Below are positions 34,987 through 42,565 of a DNA stretch of 64,000 nucleotides, in pieces. The DNA comes from Dromiciops gliroides (Eukaryota; Chordata; Mammalia; Microbiotheria; Microbiotheriidae): contig NC_057867.1 in the NCBI RefSeq assembly GCF_019393635.1, positions 372,121 to 436,120 on the forward strand. The letters run 5' to 3'. The translations under genes were made by a program, and so were the position numbers. Numbering within the stretch: position 1 is the stretch's first letter; each line of letters begins with the position of its first letter. The notes beneath the pieces are model-generated. The model saw only the letters and a list, made by a program, of their open reading frames with translations. It was not told where the DNA came from and made no database searches.

Positions 34987-37900
34987 CCCTGGTAATCTCC
35001 CTCAGAATATCTCTGTGACTGACTTTTTTTTGGTGAGGCAATTGGGGTTAAGTGACTTGCCCAGGGTCACACAGCTAGTAAGTGTCAAGTGTCTGAGGTC
35101 AGATTTGAACTCAGGTCCTCCTGAATCCAGGGCCGGTGCTCTATCCACTGCACCACCTAGCCATCCCTTGTGACTGACTTTTGATGCTTTTCTCTGGGTA
35201 TCTCTGTGTACTTGTGTGTATCTGTGGGGTTGCTAGGTTTTTGAGTTACTGTTTCCATATCTCAGTAACAACGTGTCTCTGGGTACCTTGGTTCATTTCT
35301 GGGTCTTGGAATGTTCCTCTGTGGTTGTGGGTCTCTGAGACTTGGGGAGAAAAACCTGTCTTTGGGGCATGGGGCTAGAAGCAGGGAAGCGGGGGCAGCT
35401 AGGTGGCGCAGTGGATAGAGCACCAGCCCTGGATTCAGAAGGACCTGAGTTCAAATCCGGCCTCAGACACTTAACACTTACTAGCTGTGTGACCCTGGGC
35501 AAGTCACTTAACCCCAATTGCCTCACCAAAAAAAAAAAAAAAGAAGAAGAAGCAGGGAAGCAGGGTTGGGGTATGCTTGTTACCTTGACTTCTCTCTGGG
35601 CTAGTTACAAATTCATTCATAGGTAACTTAACAAGTCCAGTCTTTAGGGAGGCCCCAAACTTTCAAGGAAAGCAAGACACACTGGCCATAGGCATAAATC
35701 TCAAAGGCCTAGCAAAAGAGGGGGGTCAAAATTCTCCTGCATGGCCTCAGACACTCGACACTTACTAGCTGTGTGATCCTGGGCAAGTCACTTAACCCTC
35801 ATTGCCCCACAAAAAAAAAATCATCCTGCAAGGAGAAAAATTGAATGTTGAAAACTATCTTTGCATGTAACTGGGGAAAAAATAAAATACTATGAAGATA
35901 AAAATACAAAGAAAAAGGGGAAAAGCTGGGGACTACAGCAAGCCTCTTCTTTCTTCTTCTAAATCCCCAGGGATTCAAGGCAAGCCTCAGAAATCCCCAT
36001 CAGTTTTTACCTTCTCCTCTTCAGGTAAGGAAACTCTTTTGTTTTCCATCTGTTGGAAGAAGGGGCCCAGCAGATGAGAGAAGCCTCTGGTGGCTTCCCC
36101 TGCACTCCTTCCTTGATGGGGCTGGGTGTCTCTGTGCCTTACAGTGGATGGAGACCCACATTTTGAGATTCGGTTGCCCAACTCAGAGAGTAGAATCTGT
36201 TTCACGGTGGATGGAAGGCCAGGAGACACACTTCAGCTCATCGGAGACCATGAAACAGGTAAGGTGCACAGAGAAAGTGGATGAAGATGCAGAGAGACAG
36301 GGAAAGGCAGGGACTGACAGTCACAGCATGACCAGAACAGAGGACCAGTGGGACAGAAGAAACAGCAAAGAAAGGCTCACTGAGAGCATTTGGTGTCTGT
36401 GGTCTCACTGGAGCCTCCCAACAACCAGAGGAGGCAGGGCCTTTCATTCTTCCCATTTTACATGAGATCAGCAGAGGTTCAGTGATTTACCCAGGGTCAC
36501 ACAGCTAGGAAGTATCAGAGACAGAGTTTAAACTCAGGCTTCCTGACTCGAGAAGTATCAGGTATCTGAGTTGTTGTTTGACCTTCCTTCTCCAAGAGGA
36601 CCGTGACATCACGGTGATATCATGACTTTAGTGAATTGGATTGAAGTGAGGGAGGGCTGTGCAAGGTCACCAACCTCAACCTCCAGAGCCATCTGGGTCC
36701 AGTGGCAAGATAGTTATCAGGACCACTGGAGATGGTCCCGGATGTTTAAGGCAATGGGGTTAAGTGACTTGCCCAGGGTCACACAGTTAGTAAGGAGCTG
36801 AGATTTGAACTTAGGTCCTCTCAACTTCAGGGTCAGTGCTCTATCACTGTGCCACCTAGCTGCTGAGCAGTCCAGAGGCCTAGGGTTTGTTTGTTTGGTT
36901 GGTTGGGTTGAGTGTTTTGGGGGGGTGGAGGGGGATAATATCAAGATTGAGTGATAGCACCAAGGATGGATCTCTTCGTCTCAAAGACATGTAGCCCCCA
37001 CTCACCAGTGGGGAAAGGATAAAGGGCACGAGTACCTTTGTAATTAGGGTTAGGGAAGGATGTACACACTGGGCACCAGCATGGAGTGAGGCAAGCCCCA
37101 AAGCTTTCCTTTTCGGTACAAGTAGTACCCCCTCTGGGGCTGCCTCTCCCGGGAAGCGTTCACAGGTTGCTAATTATGTCTACTGACTATTAGAAATCAG
37201 CCCACAGCTATCCACGCAGCTCCCCAGTAGCTAGCCCATCAAGCCAGGATATGGTGTCCCTGGGAAGCGGACACTGTTAGTGTTGGAGGCACCGCTAGTA
37301 ACTGAATGGGATTCAGGCAAACTCCCAGCCCTAGTTCTTATAGCAGAGGGAGGGAGGGCCGCTTTCTCTCCTTTCTTCTCCTGTGCTCTAACTCAGGCAC
37401 GGCTCTCTGCTGAGCAGGGAGTCACTGGGCTGGGCTCCCTCAGCCCACTCCTCTCCACTGCTCAGCTCTGCCTTGCCAGGGCCGGCTCTCTCTGGACTGT
37501 GTGCTTGGCTCTCTACTGGCAGAAGTCGGGTGGCTTGAGGCCGCTTCCCCCCCACACTCTCACCGTTTCTGGGCATCTCTCCCTGCTCCTCATTGAAGGC
37601 ATTGTCTCCTATTGGGATGCAAAGGAGAGAAAATCCCTCCCCCATGCTTTCCCGTCCCACAAAGCTGCTTCCTGACTCCATTGCCGCTTGGGACTGGCAC
37701 AGTGTCCTGTCTCCACAAGTTGGCATGCTCAGAAAGGCCTCCAGGCCTCCAGGCCTGTACCAGTCTTCATTTGGCCCTTGGCCAGCTGCTCTTCCAATTC
37801 AACCAGACTAGCTTCCCACTTCTCAAAGGGGTGACAAGACTAGACAGCTATTGAGCCTTTTTTTTACCATATTAATACCTAGTTACCTCACTTATTTTCC

Positions 37901-39591
37901 CCCACTTTCAGTGTTTGTCAAGTAACTTGGAATAAATCCCTGCCTACAAAAAAGGCCCTATCTCTATTTTTGACCTACATGACCTCAGAGGTCATTTAGT
38001 CTACTGCTTTCATTTTACAGAAGAGGAAACTGAGGCACAGTGAGGCAAGTGAGATGAAATGACTTCTAGTTTACACACACAAAGAGCAAAGATAGATCTG
38101 CAGTGAGCCAGAGATCCAGAGAGAGTCAAACTTTCCCAAAGACCTCAAAAAGGCCTGCAGAGGGACGAATGGGAGCCCGCCGAGAAGCAGCGAGCAGCAG
38201 GGCTGAGGCGGGGATGTGTGACAGCTACGTTGGAACGTCAGCTGCCAACACTTAGACTCTAAGTCCCTTCTCTCTGGACCTGTTTCCTCAGCTCTAAAAT
38301 GAGGGAATTGAATGACATGGTCTCTGAGCTTCCTCTTGACTAAATGCTATTTTCACCACTGGCCTCACTGGTGAAATGAGGTATCTGGCTACCATGGTTT
38401 CTGACTGAGGTCTCTGAAATCTCTGAGTCTCAGATTCCAAATTGCGAAAGACATCCCAAACTCCCAGAGTTTGAGCCACACAGCCCGTCTCTCCCCAAGC
38501 CACTCATCCTAGGTTTGTAGCCTCACACTCAGCCCTCCCGGCCCTTCCCCTAGTACTGGATCTGCATCATTGCTTCAAACCTGTAAGACTGCTGAGCACC
38601 TGAGGGAACAAATATCCATGTCTCCCCTGACTCCAGGGCTCCATGTCAGTGGCCACCTCCTGGGGGCACCTCCAAAGCCTGGCGGTGAGCAGCGGACCCG
38701 CACCTACTTCGACAAGATCGTGGTGGCTGTGAGGAGACTCCAGGACCCTTTTGTCATCCGTGTGAGCCTGCACCACGTCAGCCTGGAGATGGAGGGCATG
38801 ACAAAGAGACTCAGCTGGGACCAGCCTCTTCTCTTCCTGCAGCATGGGCCTGGACTCGAGCTGATTCTCCAGCACCAGAGGACCCTCACCATCCGTCTCA
38901 GCCTGCACTTTGAGTTCCTTATCAAGAGGCACCGTGACAGGCACCCCACTCCGCTGAGGCTCCCCCATCTTGGCTTCTACATGGTTAATGGGCACGGCCT
39001 GAGCCGCTCTGCTCAGGGCCTCCTAGGTGAGAAAATGCTGGCATTATATCCTCTCTGTGGTCTTCCCTTCCCATACACACAGAAAACCCATTCCCCTGCT
39101 ACTACCAGGCCGCTGCCTCCCAAGTCCGACTCCCATTTCCGAGATCCCCTTTTGGCTAAAAAAAAAAAAAAAGCCTTTCCTGGTTCTGCAAACTAGCGTT
39201 CCAGTTGGCAAAGCCCTCGATATGATCCTTCGGGAAACTCTCCGGATGGAGACTCCCTTTATCTCATCACACCCTTGCCACACCTAGGGGTGCTGGATGG
39301 GACAGGAATCGTCACCCCGTTGGTTGGCCTGGGCATTTGATCGCCAAGCCCCAGGAATAACAGCACATCCCTCTCTGCTCATCTCTTGCTACAGGGCAAT
39401 TCCAGCACACAGATCTCTTTGTGAAGCAAACAGTTAGTGGGGCTTGGCTGGAAAGGTCAAATGGCCCCAGCGTGCCTCTGCTTCCTGTCATCGCAGGGAA
39501 GGACTTGCTGTCTGGGGGCCCCTGCTGGAGGGTGAAGCATCAGGACGTGGGGAAGCTGCTGGGGAGTCCCTACAAGGCTTTTGTCCTCTGA
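17842..39591 (+). CDS. ITIH6: Inter-alpha-trypsin inhibitor heavy chain 6, complete gene (12 coding exons)
   Basis: Joining 17842-17943, 18648-18802, 21171-21281, 21895-22142, 28018-28187, 28832-28948, 31483-31654, 32505-34562, 35971-36024, 36145-36258, 38637-39026 and 39395-39591 gives 3,888 nt, an uninterrupted 1,295-residue protein. Human ITIH6 has about 1,300 residues. Order: signal peptide (about 1-27), VIT domain (about 38-165), vWA domain (about 283-465) with MIDAS DVSGS at 289-293 and FLTDGEP at 389-395, post-vWA region, Pro/Ser-rich spacer (about 615-1025), DPHF at 1066-1069, and the ITI heavy-chain C-terminal domain ending PYKAFVL. The family is secreted. Classical members join hyaluronan after ester transfer from bikunin at the DPHF Asp. 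Whether ITIH6 does so is not established here. All introns are GT-AG and phases agree. ITIH5 is the nearest paralogue, but the long Pro-rich spacer and C-terminus are ITIH6-like. Confidence 0.95.
18205..18508 (-). mobile_element. Composite SINE with ~180-bp extra body (MON1/RTE-SINE-like), intron 1
   Basis: Reverse strand: tRNA-like head and core as in the short SINEs, then a body containing CCAGATGGTTCTGG and CAGCCCTCCCTCACTTAAAT, ending near GAACGAAGGACAAATG. Two sister copies lie at 36570-36866 and 52686-53001. Confidence 0.85.
18648..18802 (+). CDS. ITIH6: ITIH6 coding exon 2 (VIT domain start)
   Basis: Residues 35-86, including [11 protein letters not shown] and EAIFDLDLP, hallmark VIT strands of ITI heavy chains. 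NFT at 83-85 is a possible N-glycosylation site. Acceptor CCTCTAG keeps the frame; the AG seven bases later does not. The donor is GTAAGT, splitting the Met-86 codon. Confidence 0.95.
18803..19925. other. ITIH6 intron 2, left part; MIR-like relics
   Basis: About 19280-19440 is a reverse MIR-like SINE (GTTGAGGAAACTAAGACTG, then GGGTCACACAGCTAAGG). 19575-19650 is a MIR 3' piece. The rest is unassigned intronic sequence. Confidence 0.6.
19926..20089 (-). mobile_element. SINE (WSINE1-like), minus, intron 2
   Basis: Flanked by AGTACACTAGATTTTA and AGTACACTCGATTTTA. The tail side is T/G-rich rather than pure T. Confidence 0.94.
20392..20731 (+). repeat. (GGAA)n / (GA)n purine tract, intron 2
   Basis: About 340 bp of purine-only or nearly purine-only DNA: 25 or so GGAA units, GGGA variants, then GAGA runs. 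It creates long spurious frames on both strands. Confidence 0.96.
21171..21281 (+). CDS. ITIH6: ITIH6 coding exon 3 (VIT domain)
   Basis: Residues 86-123, with [16 protein letters not shown], the most conserved VIT segment of the family. Acceptor CCCCATCAG, donor GTAAGG, phase 2. Confidence 0.96.
21690..21845 (+). repeat. Degenerate GAATGAGT-type repeat, intron 3
   Basis: Recurrent ATGAATGA/GAGTGAAT words over ~150 bp between exons 3 and 4. Confidence 0.75.
21895..22142 (+). CDS. ITIH6: ITIH6 coding exon 4 (end of VIT domain)
   Basis: Residues 123-206, including [21 protein letters not shown] and [11 protein letters not shown], close to the human order. The donor is GTATGT, phase 1. It is followed by the largest intron (5.9 kb), which is full of L1 and LTR relics. 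Confidence 0.95.
22143..23035. other. ITIH6 intron 4, repeat-poor start
   Basis: No SINE, LINE or coding signal recognised; ordinary intronic sequence. Confidence 0.5.
23040..23590 (-). mobile_element. L1 fragment, minus, intron 4
   Basis: Contains TAGTAGTGGCATTGCTGAG, CACAATGACTGGACC and GGGCCATTTATTGAC, the antisense of L1 3'-region sequence. A sister copy of the same region is at 30590-31010 in intron 6. Confidence 0.75.
24180..24768 (-). mobile_element. L1 ORF2 fragment (reverse transcriptase), minus
   Basis: The minus strand encodes [13 protein letters not shown], a decayed version of the L1 FADDMI..LENP motif, followed by [14 protein letters not shown] and [20 protein letters not shown], as in L1 ORF2. 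The L1 resumes at 25600-26090 beyond an LTR relic and a SINE. Confidence 0.85.
24770..25331 (-). mobile_element. LTR relic, minus, inside an L1
   Basis: Reading the minus strand from 25331: TGTGGGAATTG start, then about 490 bp to a TATA-like GTGTATAAAAG and a CCCTGTATTC segment before the L1 resumes. It is a partial or solo LTR fossil of unknown family, younger than the L1 it interrupts. Confidence 0.55.
25434..25586 (+). mobile_element. SINE (WSINE1-like), plus, intron 4
   Basis: Flanked by AAAAGGTCCA on both sides; A tail with GAAA interruptions. Confidence 0.94.
25600..26090 (-). mobile_element. L1 ORF2 fragment, minus (continuation)
   Basis: Landmarks TTTTTGTCAAAAGC-like, GAACCAACCCTG and GCTAATATTTTATTTAAAATG are antisense L1 ORF2 upstream of the catalytic motif, collinear with 24180-24768. 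A short unrelated stretch interrupts it near 25760-25870. Confidence 0.75.
26230..26930 (+). mobile_element. L2 (CR1-clade LINE) 3' region, plus
   Basis: Contains CCATTTAAAGCCCTTCGC, TGCTGTTCCTCACACAAC, CACCTCTTAGAGTCCC and GCTCCTTGAGGACAGAAAC, the typical mammalian L2 3' sequence. It is strongly diverged, with an unrelated stretch at about 26640-26850. Confidence 0.7.
27000..27265 (-). mobile_element. MIR/CORE-SINE relic, minus, intron 4
   Basis: ATTATCTCATTTGATC, GAGGAAACTGAGGTG, GGATCACACAGCTAGGAAG and TCTATCCCCACTG appear in the order of a reverse MIR-type element. Confidence 0.8.
27270..28017. other. ITIH6 intron 4, right part
   Basis: Old-repeat-like words near 27360-27430 and a short CAAATTTGACCAAATTTG direct repeat near 27572-27600. 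No further feature before exon 5. Confidence 0.45.
28018..28187 (+). CDS. ITIH6: ITIH6 coding exon 5
   Basis: Residues 206-262, with [17 protein letters not shown] and [19 protein letters not shown], the linker between VIT and vWA domains. The acceptor CATACAG is followed immediately by GTGAGG, which is coding here. The donor is GTGATC, modest, phase 0. Confidence 0.94.
28510..28800 (+). repeat. (TCTC/TCTG)n tract next to exon 6
   Basis: Nearly 290 bp of pyrimidine-rich TCTCTG repeats ending about 30 bp before the exon 6 acceptor. It effectively extends the polypyrimidine tract. Confidence 0.95.
28832..28948 (+). CDS. ITIH6: ITIH6 coding exon 6 (vWA MIDAS)
   Basis: Residues 263-301: [12 protein letters not shown], then [14 protein letters not shown]. 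The DxSxS metal-ion site is intact at 289-293. The acceptor follows a pyrimidine tract that merges with the TCTG microsatellite at 28510-28800. Donor GTAATA, phase 0. Confidence 0.96.
29111..29244 (+). mobile_element. SINE (WSINE1-like), plus, internally deleted
   Basis: Lacks about 22 nt between CAGTGGA and TTCAGGAGG. Flanked by CCAAGTGGGCCTTCAG with one mismatch on the right. Confidence 0.93.
29261..29891. other. ITIH6 intron 6 segment, nothing recognised
   Basis: Only a weak MIR-like piece near 29815-29870. The 78-codon frame at 29542 has no family features. Confidence 0.45.
29892..30041 (+). mobile_element. SINE (WSINE1-like), plus, intron 6
   Basis: Full-length head and core with a CCCACCCCC interruption before the A tail. 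A clean target duplication is not obvious. Confidence 0.93.
30208..30246 (+). repeat. (ATTC)n microsatellite, intron 6
   Basis: Short run of ATTC/GTTC units. Confidence 0.85.
30345..30523 (-). mobile_element. SINE (WSINE1-like), minus, intron 6
   Basis: Flanked by TCAAAAGTCT. The left tail is a CTTT-rich run, and the head has a 5-nt insertion (CTGCAGTGCC). Confidence 0.93.
30590..31010 (-). mobile_element. L1 fragment, minus, intron 6
   Basis: Parallel to 23040-23590: CCTATGGTGCAATGC, AGAGTTGCTATAAATG, TAGTAGTGGCATTGC and TTTAATTTGCATTTTTC. Confidence 0.75.
31132..31400 (-). mobile_element. MAR1-type CORE-SINE, full length, minus, intron 6
   Basis: Starts on the left with a TTGTTGTGGTTGTTG tail, then GTCATGTCCTACTC, GGTTTTCCTGGCAAAG and GAGGAAACTGAGGC, and ends in the tRNA-like head side. 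Its 3' end resembles the RTE LINE 3' end at 57760. Confidence 0.9.
31483..31654 (+). CDS. ITIH6: ITIH6 coding exon 7 (vWA)
   Basis: Residues 302-359, with [19 protein letters not shown] and [11 protein letters not shown]. To keep frame with exon 8 (Trp split T/GG, then [12 protein letters not shown]) the donor must be the weak GTTCGT at 31655. Stronger-looking GTATGT (31659) and GTGAGG (31663) sit just downstream but would shift frame. Confidence 0.88.
31655..32504. other. ITIH6 intron 7, no repeats recognised
   Basis: Unique-looking 850-bp intron without SINEs, unlike its neighbours. The short frames within are not supported. Confidence 0.5.
32505..34562 (+). CDS. ITIH6: ITIH6 coding exon 8 (2,058 nt; vWA end to Pro-rich spacer)
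   Basis: Residues 359-1045 in one exon. It holds the second half of the vWA domain ([29 protein letters not shown]), the post-vWA region ([40 protein letters not shown]-like [10 protein letters not shown]) and then a long Pro/Ser spacer of degenerate PGSLSPP / PKPNIS units. The donor G|GTGAGG at 34563 precedes the open frame's own stop at 34585, so the frame end is not the protein end. The 3' part ends LPPAIYTF-like (KPPAIYTF), as in human ITIH6. Confidence 0.95.
34906..34985 (+). repeat. (CA)n microsatellite, intron 8
   Basis: CACACCC variants followed by about 27 CA units. Confidence 0.96.
35028..35168 (-). mobile_element. SINE (WSINE1-like), minus, intron 8
   Basis: Flanked by a perfect 14-bp TGTGACTGACTTTT. 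Confidence 0.96.
35391..35548 (+). mobile_element. SINE (WSINE1-like), plus, intron 8
   Basis: Flanked by a perfect 13-bp GAAGCAGGGAAGC; long pure A tail. Confidence 0.97.
35744..35820 (+). mobile_element. 5'-truncated SINE, intron 8
   Basis: Begins in the core (CCTCAGACACTC) and keeps the A tail. Imperfect flanking repeats (ATTCTCCTGCATGG / ATCATCCTGCAAGG) suggest a truncated insertion rather than a later deletion. Confidence 0.85.
35822..35890 (+). mobile_element. L1 3' terminal stub, intron 8
   Basis: GAATGTTGAAAACTATC, then GCATGTAACTGG and AATAAAATAC, as in the L1 ends at 16567-16910 and 51640-52040. Confidence 0.8.
35971..36024 (+). CDS. ITIH6: ITIH6 coding exon 9 (54 nt)
   Basis: Residues 1045-1063, ending [10 protein letters not shown], aligned with the human LPSIFTFSSS segment just before the DPHF exon. 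Acceptor CCCCAG, donor GTAAGG, phase 1 on both sides. Confidence 0.92.
36145..36258 (+). CDS. ITIH6: ITIH6 coding exon 10 (DPHF motif)
   Basis: Residues 1063-1101: [12 protein letters not shown], then [22 protein letters not shown] is where other heavy chains are cleaved and linked to chondroitin sulfate, and it is intact. Only 120 bp of intron separates it from exon 9. Donor GTAAGG. Confidence 0.95.
36380..36550 (-). mobile_element. MIR-like SINE relic, minus, intron 10
   Basis: CCATTTTACATGAGATC, then TTACCCAGGGTCACACAGC and a TTCCTGACTC head side. Confidence 0.75.
36570..36866 (-). mobile_element. Composite SINE (MON1/RTE-SINE-like), minus, intron 10
   Basis: Second of three copies with the AGGACCGTGACATC...GGGAGGGCTGTGCAAGG body. 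It has a TTGTTGTTTG tail on the left, an RTE-type rather than A-rich end. Confidence 0.85.
36870..38636. other. ITIH6 intron 10, mostly repeat-poor
   Basis: Unique-looking sequence apart from MIR-like pieces near 37970-38090 (GAAGAGGAAACTGAGGC) and 38250-38330. Open frames at 37280-37854 lack splice or homology support. Confidence 0.5.
38637..39026 (+). CDS. ITIH6: ITIH6 coding exon 11 (C-terminal domain)
   Basis: Residues 1101-1231: [49 protein letters not shown] and [15 protein letters not shown]. The order matches the ITI heavy-chain C-terminal domain of human ITIH6. Donor GTGAGA, phase 1. Confidence 0.96.
39395..39591 (+). CDS. ITIH6: ITIH6 coding exon 12 (last, with stop)
   Basis: Residues 1231-1295 and a TGA at 39589-39591. 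It ends [14 protein letters not shown], then PYKAFVL, parallel to the human CWLVKRSHVELLLG and PYLSYVL, which shows the 3' end is complete. Confidence 0.95.
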
Positions 39592-39800
39592 GGGGCCGCT
39601 ACTCCCTCTTGGGAGAACACGTCACCCTCACACCCAACCTGCCCTTAGACCTGGATGTCTTTCCTGCCTACGCTGCCCTGCAGTCCCTCTTTCCTGCTCT
39701 TCTTCCCCCTCCCTTGCTTTCTCTCCTTCCCTGACCACCTCTTCTTCGACAAGATCTGACATTTAGAGGTAGGATCTTAGACATTTAGAAGAGATCTTGT
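39592..39800 (+). other. ITIH6: Start of ITIH6 3' UTR
   Basis: Sequence directly after the stop: pyrimidine-rich, no repeat, no AATAAA. The mRNA end must lie further downstream. Confidence 0.5.
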
Positions 39801-39905
39801 AGGGCATTAAGTTCAATAAGCACATTCTATAGATGAGGAAACAGTCCCAGTGGCTTAAGTGACTTGCTTAAGTGGTAAGTGTTTGAGGTAGGATTCAGAC
39901 TCATG
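39800..39905 (-). mobile_element. MIR-like SINE relic, minus
   Basis: ATAGATGAGGAAACAG, then AAGTGACTTGCTTAAG and AGACTCATGTCT. Confidence 0.65.
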
Positions 39906-39910
39906 TCTCG

Positions 39911-40090
39911 GGGGGCAGCTAGGCGGCGTAGTGGATCAGCACCAGCCCTGGATTCAGGAGGACCTGAGTTCAAATCCAGCCTCAGACACTTGACACTTAC
40001 TAGCTGTGTGACCCTGGACAAGTCACTTAACCCTCATTGCCCCACAAAATAAATAAATAAATGAAAATTTAAAAACAAAAAACAAAAAAC
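39911..40090 (+). mobile_element. SINE (WSINE1-like), plus, 3' flank of ITIH6
   Basis: The tail has grown into AAATAAATAAATAAATG and AAAAAC runs, supplying AATAAA hexamers about 460 nt after the ITIH6 stop that could act as a polyadenylation signal. Confidence 0.93.
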
Positions 40091-40099
40091 CTCAGGTCT

Positions 40100-41160
40100 T
40101 AGTATTCTGCCTACTGAGAGGAAGGAGAAAGGCCAATGGGAATGCTCTGCCAGGTGCCAATACACCCAGTCTGCTTGCTAAGCATGCCATGCTGCCTCTT
40201 TTGCTCCTCACTTCCGCTTTCCTGAGTTAGTTATCTCCCGGCATTTGCTTCTCACTCTCCCAACCTCTACTCTCATTCTGTCCCCCAGTCCTTTCTCCTT
40301 TCTTTCCCATTCTCCTCAAATCCCAAAGTGCCCAAGGGAGACACATGAGGCAGTGTGTGCCAGGCTATCGCCTGATGGGACAGCTCAGGACCCTGAGCCC
40401 AAGGGCCCCAGGAAGAGCAGTGTCCCCCAAGCTGCCAGCCATCACTGAGCGGAAATCCTTGTGAGGAGGGGGCTGCCTTCCTCATCGGCACCAGCTACAA
40501 CTGCTGACCAAGTACAGGCAGAGAGTTCCAGGAGCTCTGAGAGAGGCAGCACGCCCCAGACCACTGGTCCTGCTTTTAGCCTGACCCTCATGGCTTTCAT
40601 CCAAGAAAGCAACTCCAGTGGAGAAGAGGCCAGCCATCCCCAACAACTGCCCACCACCTGCCACCCACGGGGCAGGAAGCCAGCCTGGCCCCCTGGGGAG
40701 AGAGGAGGGGGCATGTGCCAGGCCATTCAAACCCCCCCACCCCCCGCTTTGACCACCATCTTCCCGCAGACCCTGAGGGAACCCAGCACCCTGAGCCTTG
40801 GGAAGAGGATGGGGAAGAGCCAGGCTTCCAGCTCCGGCCCCCAGCCATCCTCCTGACTGCTCCTTTGGGGCCATGGCCACAGCTCCCAAGGCCCCAGAGG
40901 GGAAGGTCCTGGCCACCAGAGTCCTTGGCCCAGTTGTGCAGTGGTCCAACAGCAGAGCCTGCTGCCATTCTATCAGTCACAGTAGGGAAGAGGCCTGAGC
41001 ACCTGCTTTGCCGCTCCACCCTAAGGATCATGGGACCTTTACTTCCATCAGACTTGTGGCCAAAACCTTCCCTAAGTGTGGCCTCCCTGTTTAGAGTGGG
41101 CGCCCCTCAAGGGCAGGGAATGCCTCCTGTTTGGTGCATCCCTAGGGCTTAGCATAGAGC
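40100..41160. other. Repeat-poor GC-rich island, possible 3' UTR or unknown exon
   Basis: About 1 kb without SINEs, with open frames on both strands (for example 40461-40856 plus, 40482-40949 minus) but no family I recognise. It may be ITIH6 3' UTR up to the AATAAA at 41181. The codon frames shift without splice signals, so I do not call a gene. Confidence 0.4.
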
Positions 41161-41180
41161 TTGGCACACAGCAAGTGCTT

Positions 41181-41186
41181 AATAAA
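41181..41186 (+). terminator. ITIH6: Candidate polyadenylation signal
   Basis: AATAAA within GTGCTTAATAAATGCTTC, an old-repeat 3' piece, 1.6 kb after the ITIH6 stop. It is one of several candidates, the others being in the SINE tail near 40048 and at about 41687. Confidence 0.3.
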
Positions 41187-41196
41187 TGCTTCATTC

Positions 41197-41350
41197 GGGG
41201 GTGGCTAGGTGGCGCAGTGGATAAAGCACCAGCCCTGGAGTCAGGAGGACCTGAGTTCAAATCTGGCCTCAGACATGTGACACTTACTAGTTGTGTGACC
41301 CTGGGCAAGTCACTTAACCCCCATTGCCCCACCAAAAATAAATAAATAAG
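41197..41350 (+). mobile_element. SINE (WSINE1-like), plus
   Basis: Flanked by the perfect 14-bp TAAATGCTTCATTC; the tail is AAAATAAATAAATAAG. Confidence 0.97.
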
Positions 41351-41364
41351 TAAATGCTTCATTC

Positions 41365-42030
41365 ATTCATCTTCCTTCCTGAAGAGGCCAACCAGATTTA
41401 ATGGGGAAAAGTTAGCATTTAGGTTCAAAATGACTCCTTCCTTGGTGAACTTGGACAAATCCCTTGCCCTCCCAGGGCCTCAGTTTCCTCAGTTTATAAT
41501 AAACGGTCTCTAAATCCTATGAGCATATAAGGTCTGGGTTCAAGGTCCATTCCATCGCCTAAACTTCCATCAAACTGTTTTCTCATTGGGGCCTAGAGTG
41601 ACCACACACAGCAGTTTGTACAGACCCTGGACAAGACCCCAGAGTAACTGAGGAAGAAAGCAAACTGTGGTCACCTCCAAAAACCTCAAATAAACAAAAT
41701 GTAAATAATCATACTTGGGGAAGCCAAGTCCCAAACCTCAGGGGTGGAGATCTGTAGTCTTCTCCTGGATGTGCGGTGGCATAGAGGGCAGCTCTTCAGA
41801 CTTTTCTTCAGCTCTCTTGGCCTGAAGTCTGCTAGTTACTTCCAGCACTTTGGGTTACTAGCTGGAGAGGTAAAAGGGACGAGTCCAACCTCACTTGAGG
41901 TTGCAGACGGAAAATACCTGGAAGAGACTGACATGAGAGCAGTTGGTATTCTCCATCATGCCTCTCTCTCTCCACACCCAATTAGCTCTACTTGTGACCT
42001 CAGAGAACTTCCCCATAGGTGAAATCTAGG
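41365..42030. other. Intergenic, MIR-like piece, no gene
   Basis: A plus-oriented MIR-like piece near 41430-41510 (GGGCCTCAGTTTCCTCAG). Otherwise unassigned. Confidence 0.5.
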
Positions 42031-42034
42031 ATTC

Positions 42035-42565
42035 TCATTTTCTCTCTCCCTCTCCCTCTCCCTCCCCCCCCTCTCTCTCTCTCTGTCTCTCCCTCTCTGT
42101 GTCTCTCTCCCTCTCTCTTGCTCTCTCTCTCCCTCCCTCTCTGTCTGTCTCTCTCTTTGTCTCTCTGTCTCTCTCTTTCTCCCTCTCTGTGTCTATCTCT
42201 CTTGCTCTGTCTCTCTTTCTCTGTCTCTATCTGTCTGTCTCTCTCCCTCCCTCTCTCTGACTCTATGTCTGTCTCTTTCTTTTTCTCTCTTTGTCCCTCT
42301 GTCTCTGTCTTTCTTTGTCTCTCTCTCTGTCTGTCTCTGTCTCTGTCTCTCTCACTCGCTCGTTCTCTCTCCCCCTCTGTCTCTCTGTCTCTCTCTGTCT
42401 CTGTCTCTCTCTTGCTTTCTCTCTCTGTCTCTGTCTCTCTCCCTCCCTCTCTCTCTGTCTGTCTCTCTCTTTGTCTCTCTGTCTGTCTCTCCCTCCCTCT
42501 CTCTGTCTCTCTCTGTATCTGTCTGTCTGACTCTGTCTCTCTCTTTTGCTCTTTGTCTCTCTGAT
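42035..42565 (+). repeat. (TCTC/TGTC)n pyrimidine microsatellite, ~530 bp
   Basis: Long pyrimidine-rich block of CTCTCTGTCTC words, the largest simple repeat in the window. It produces open frames of up to 196 codons on both strands that are not genes. Confidence 0.97.
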
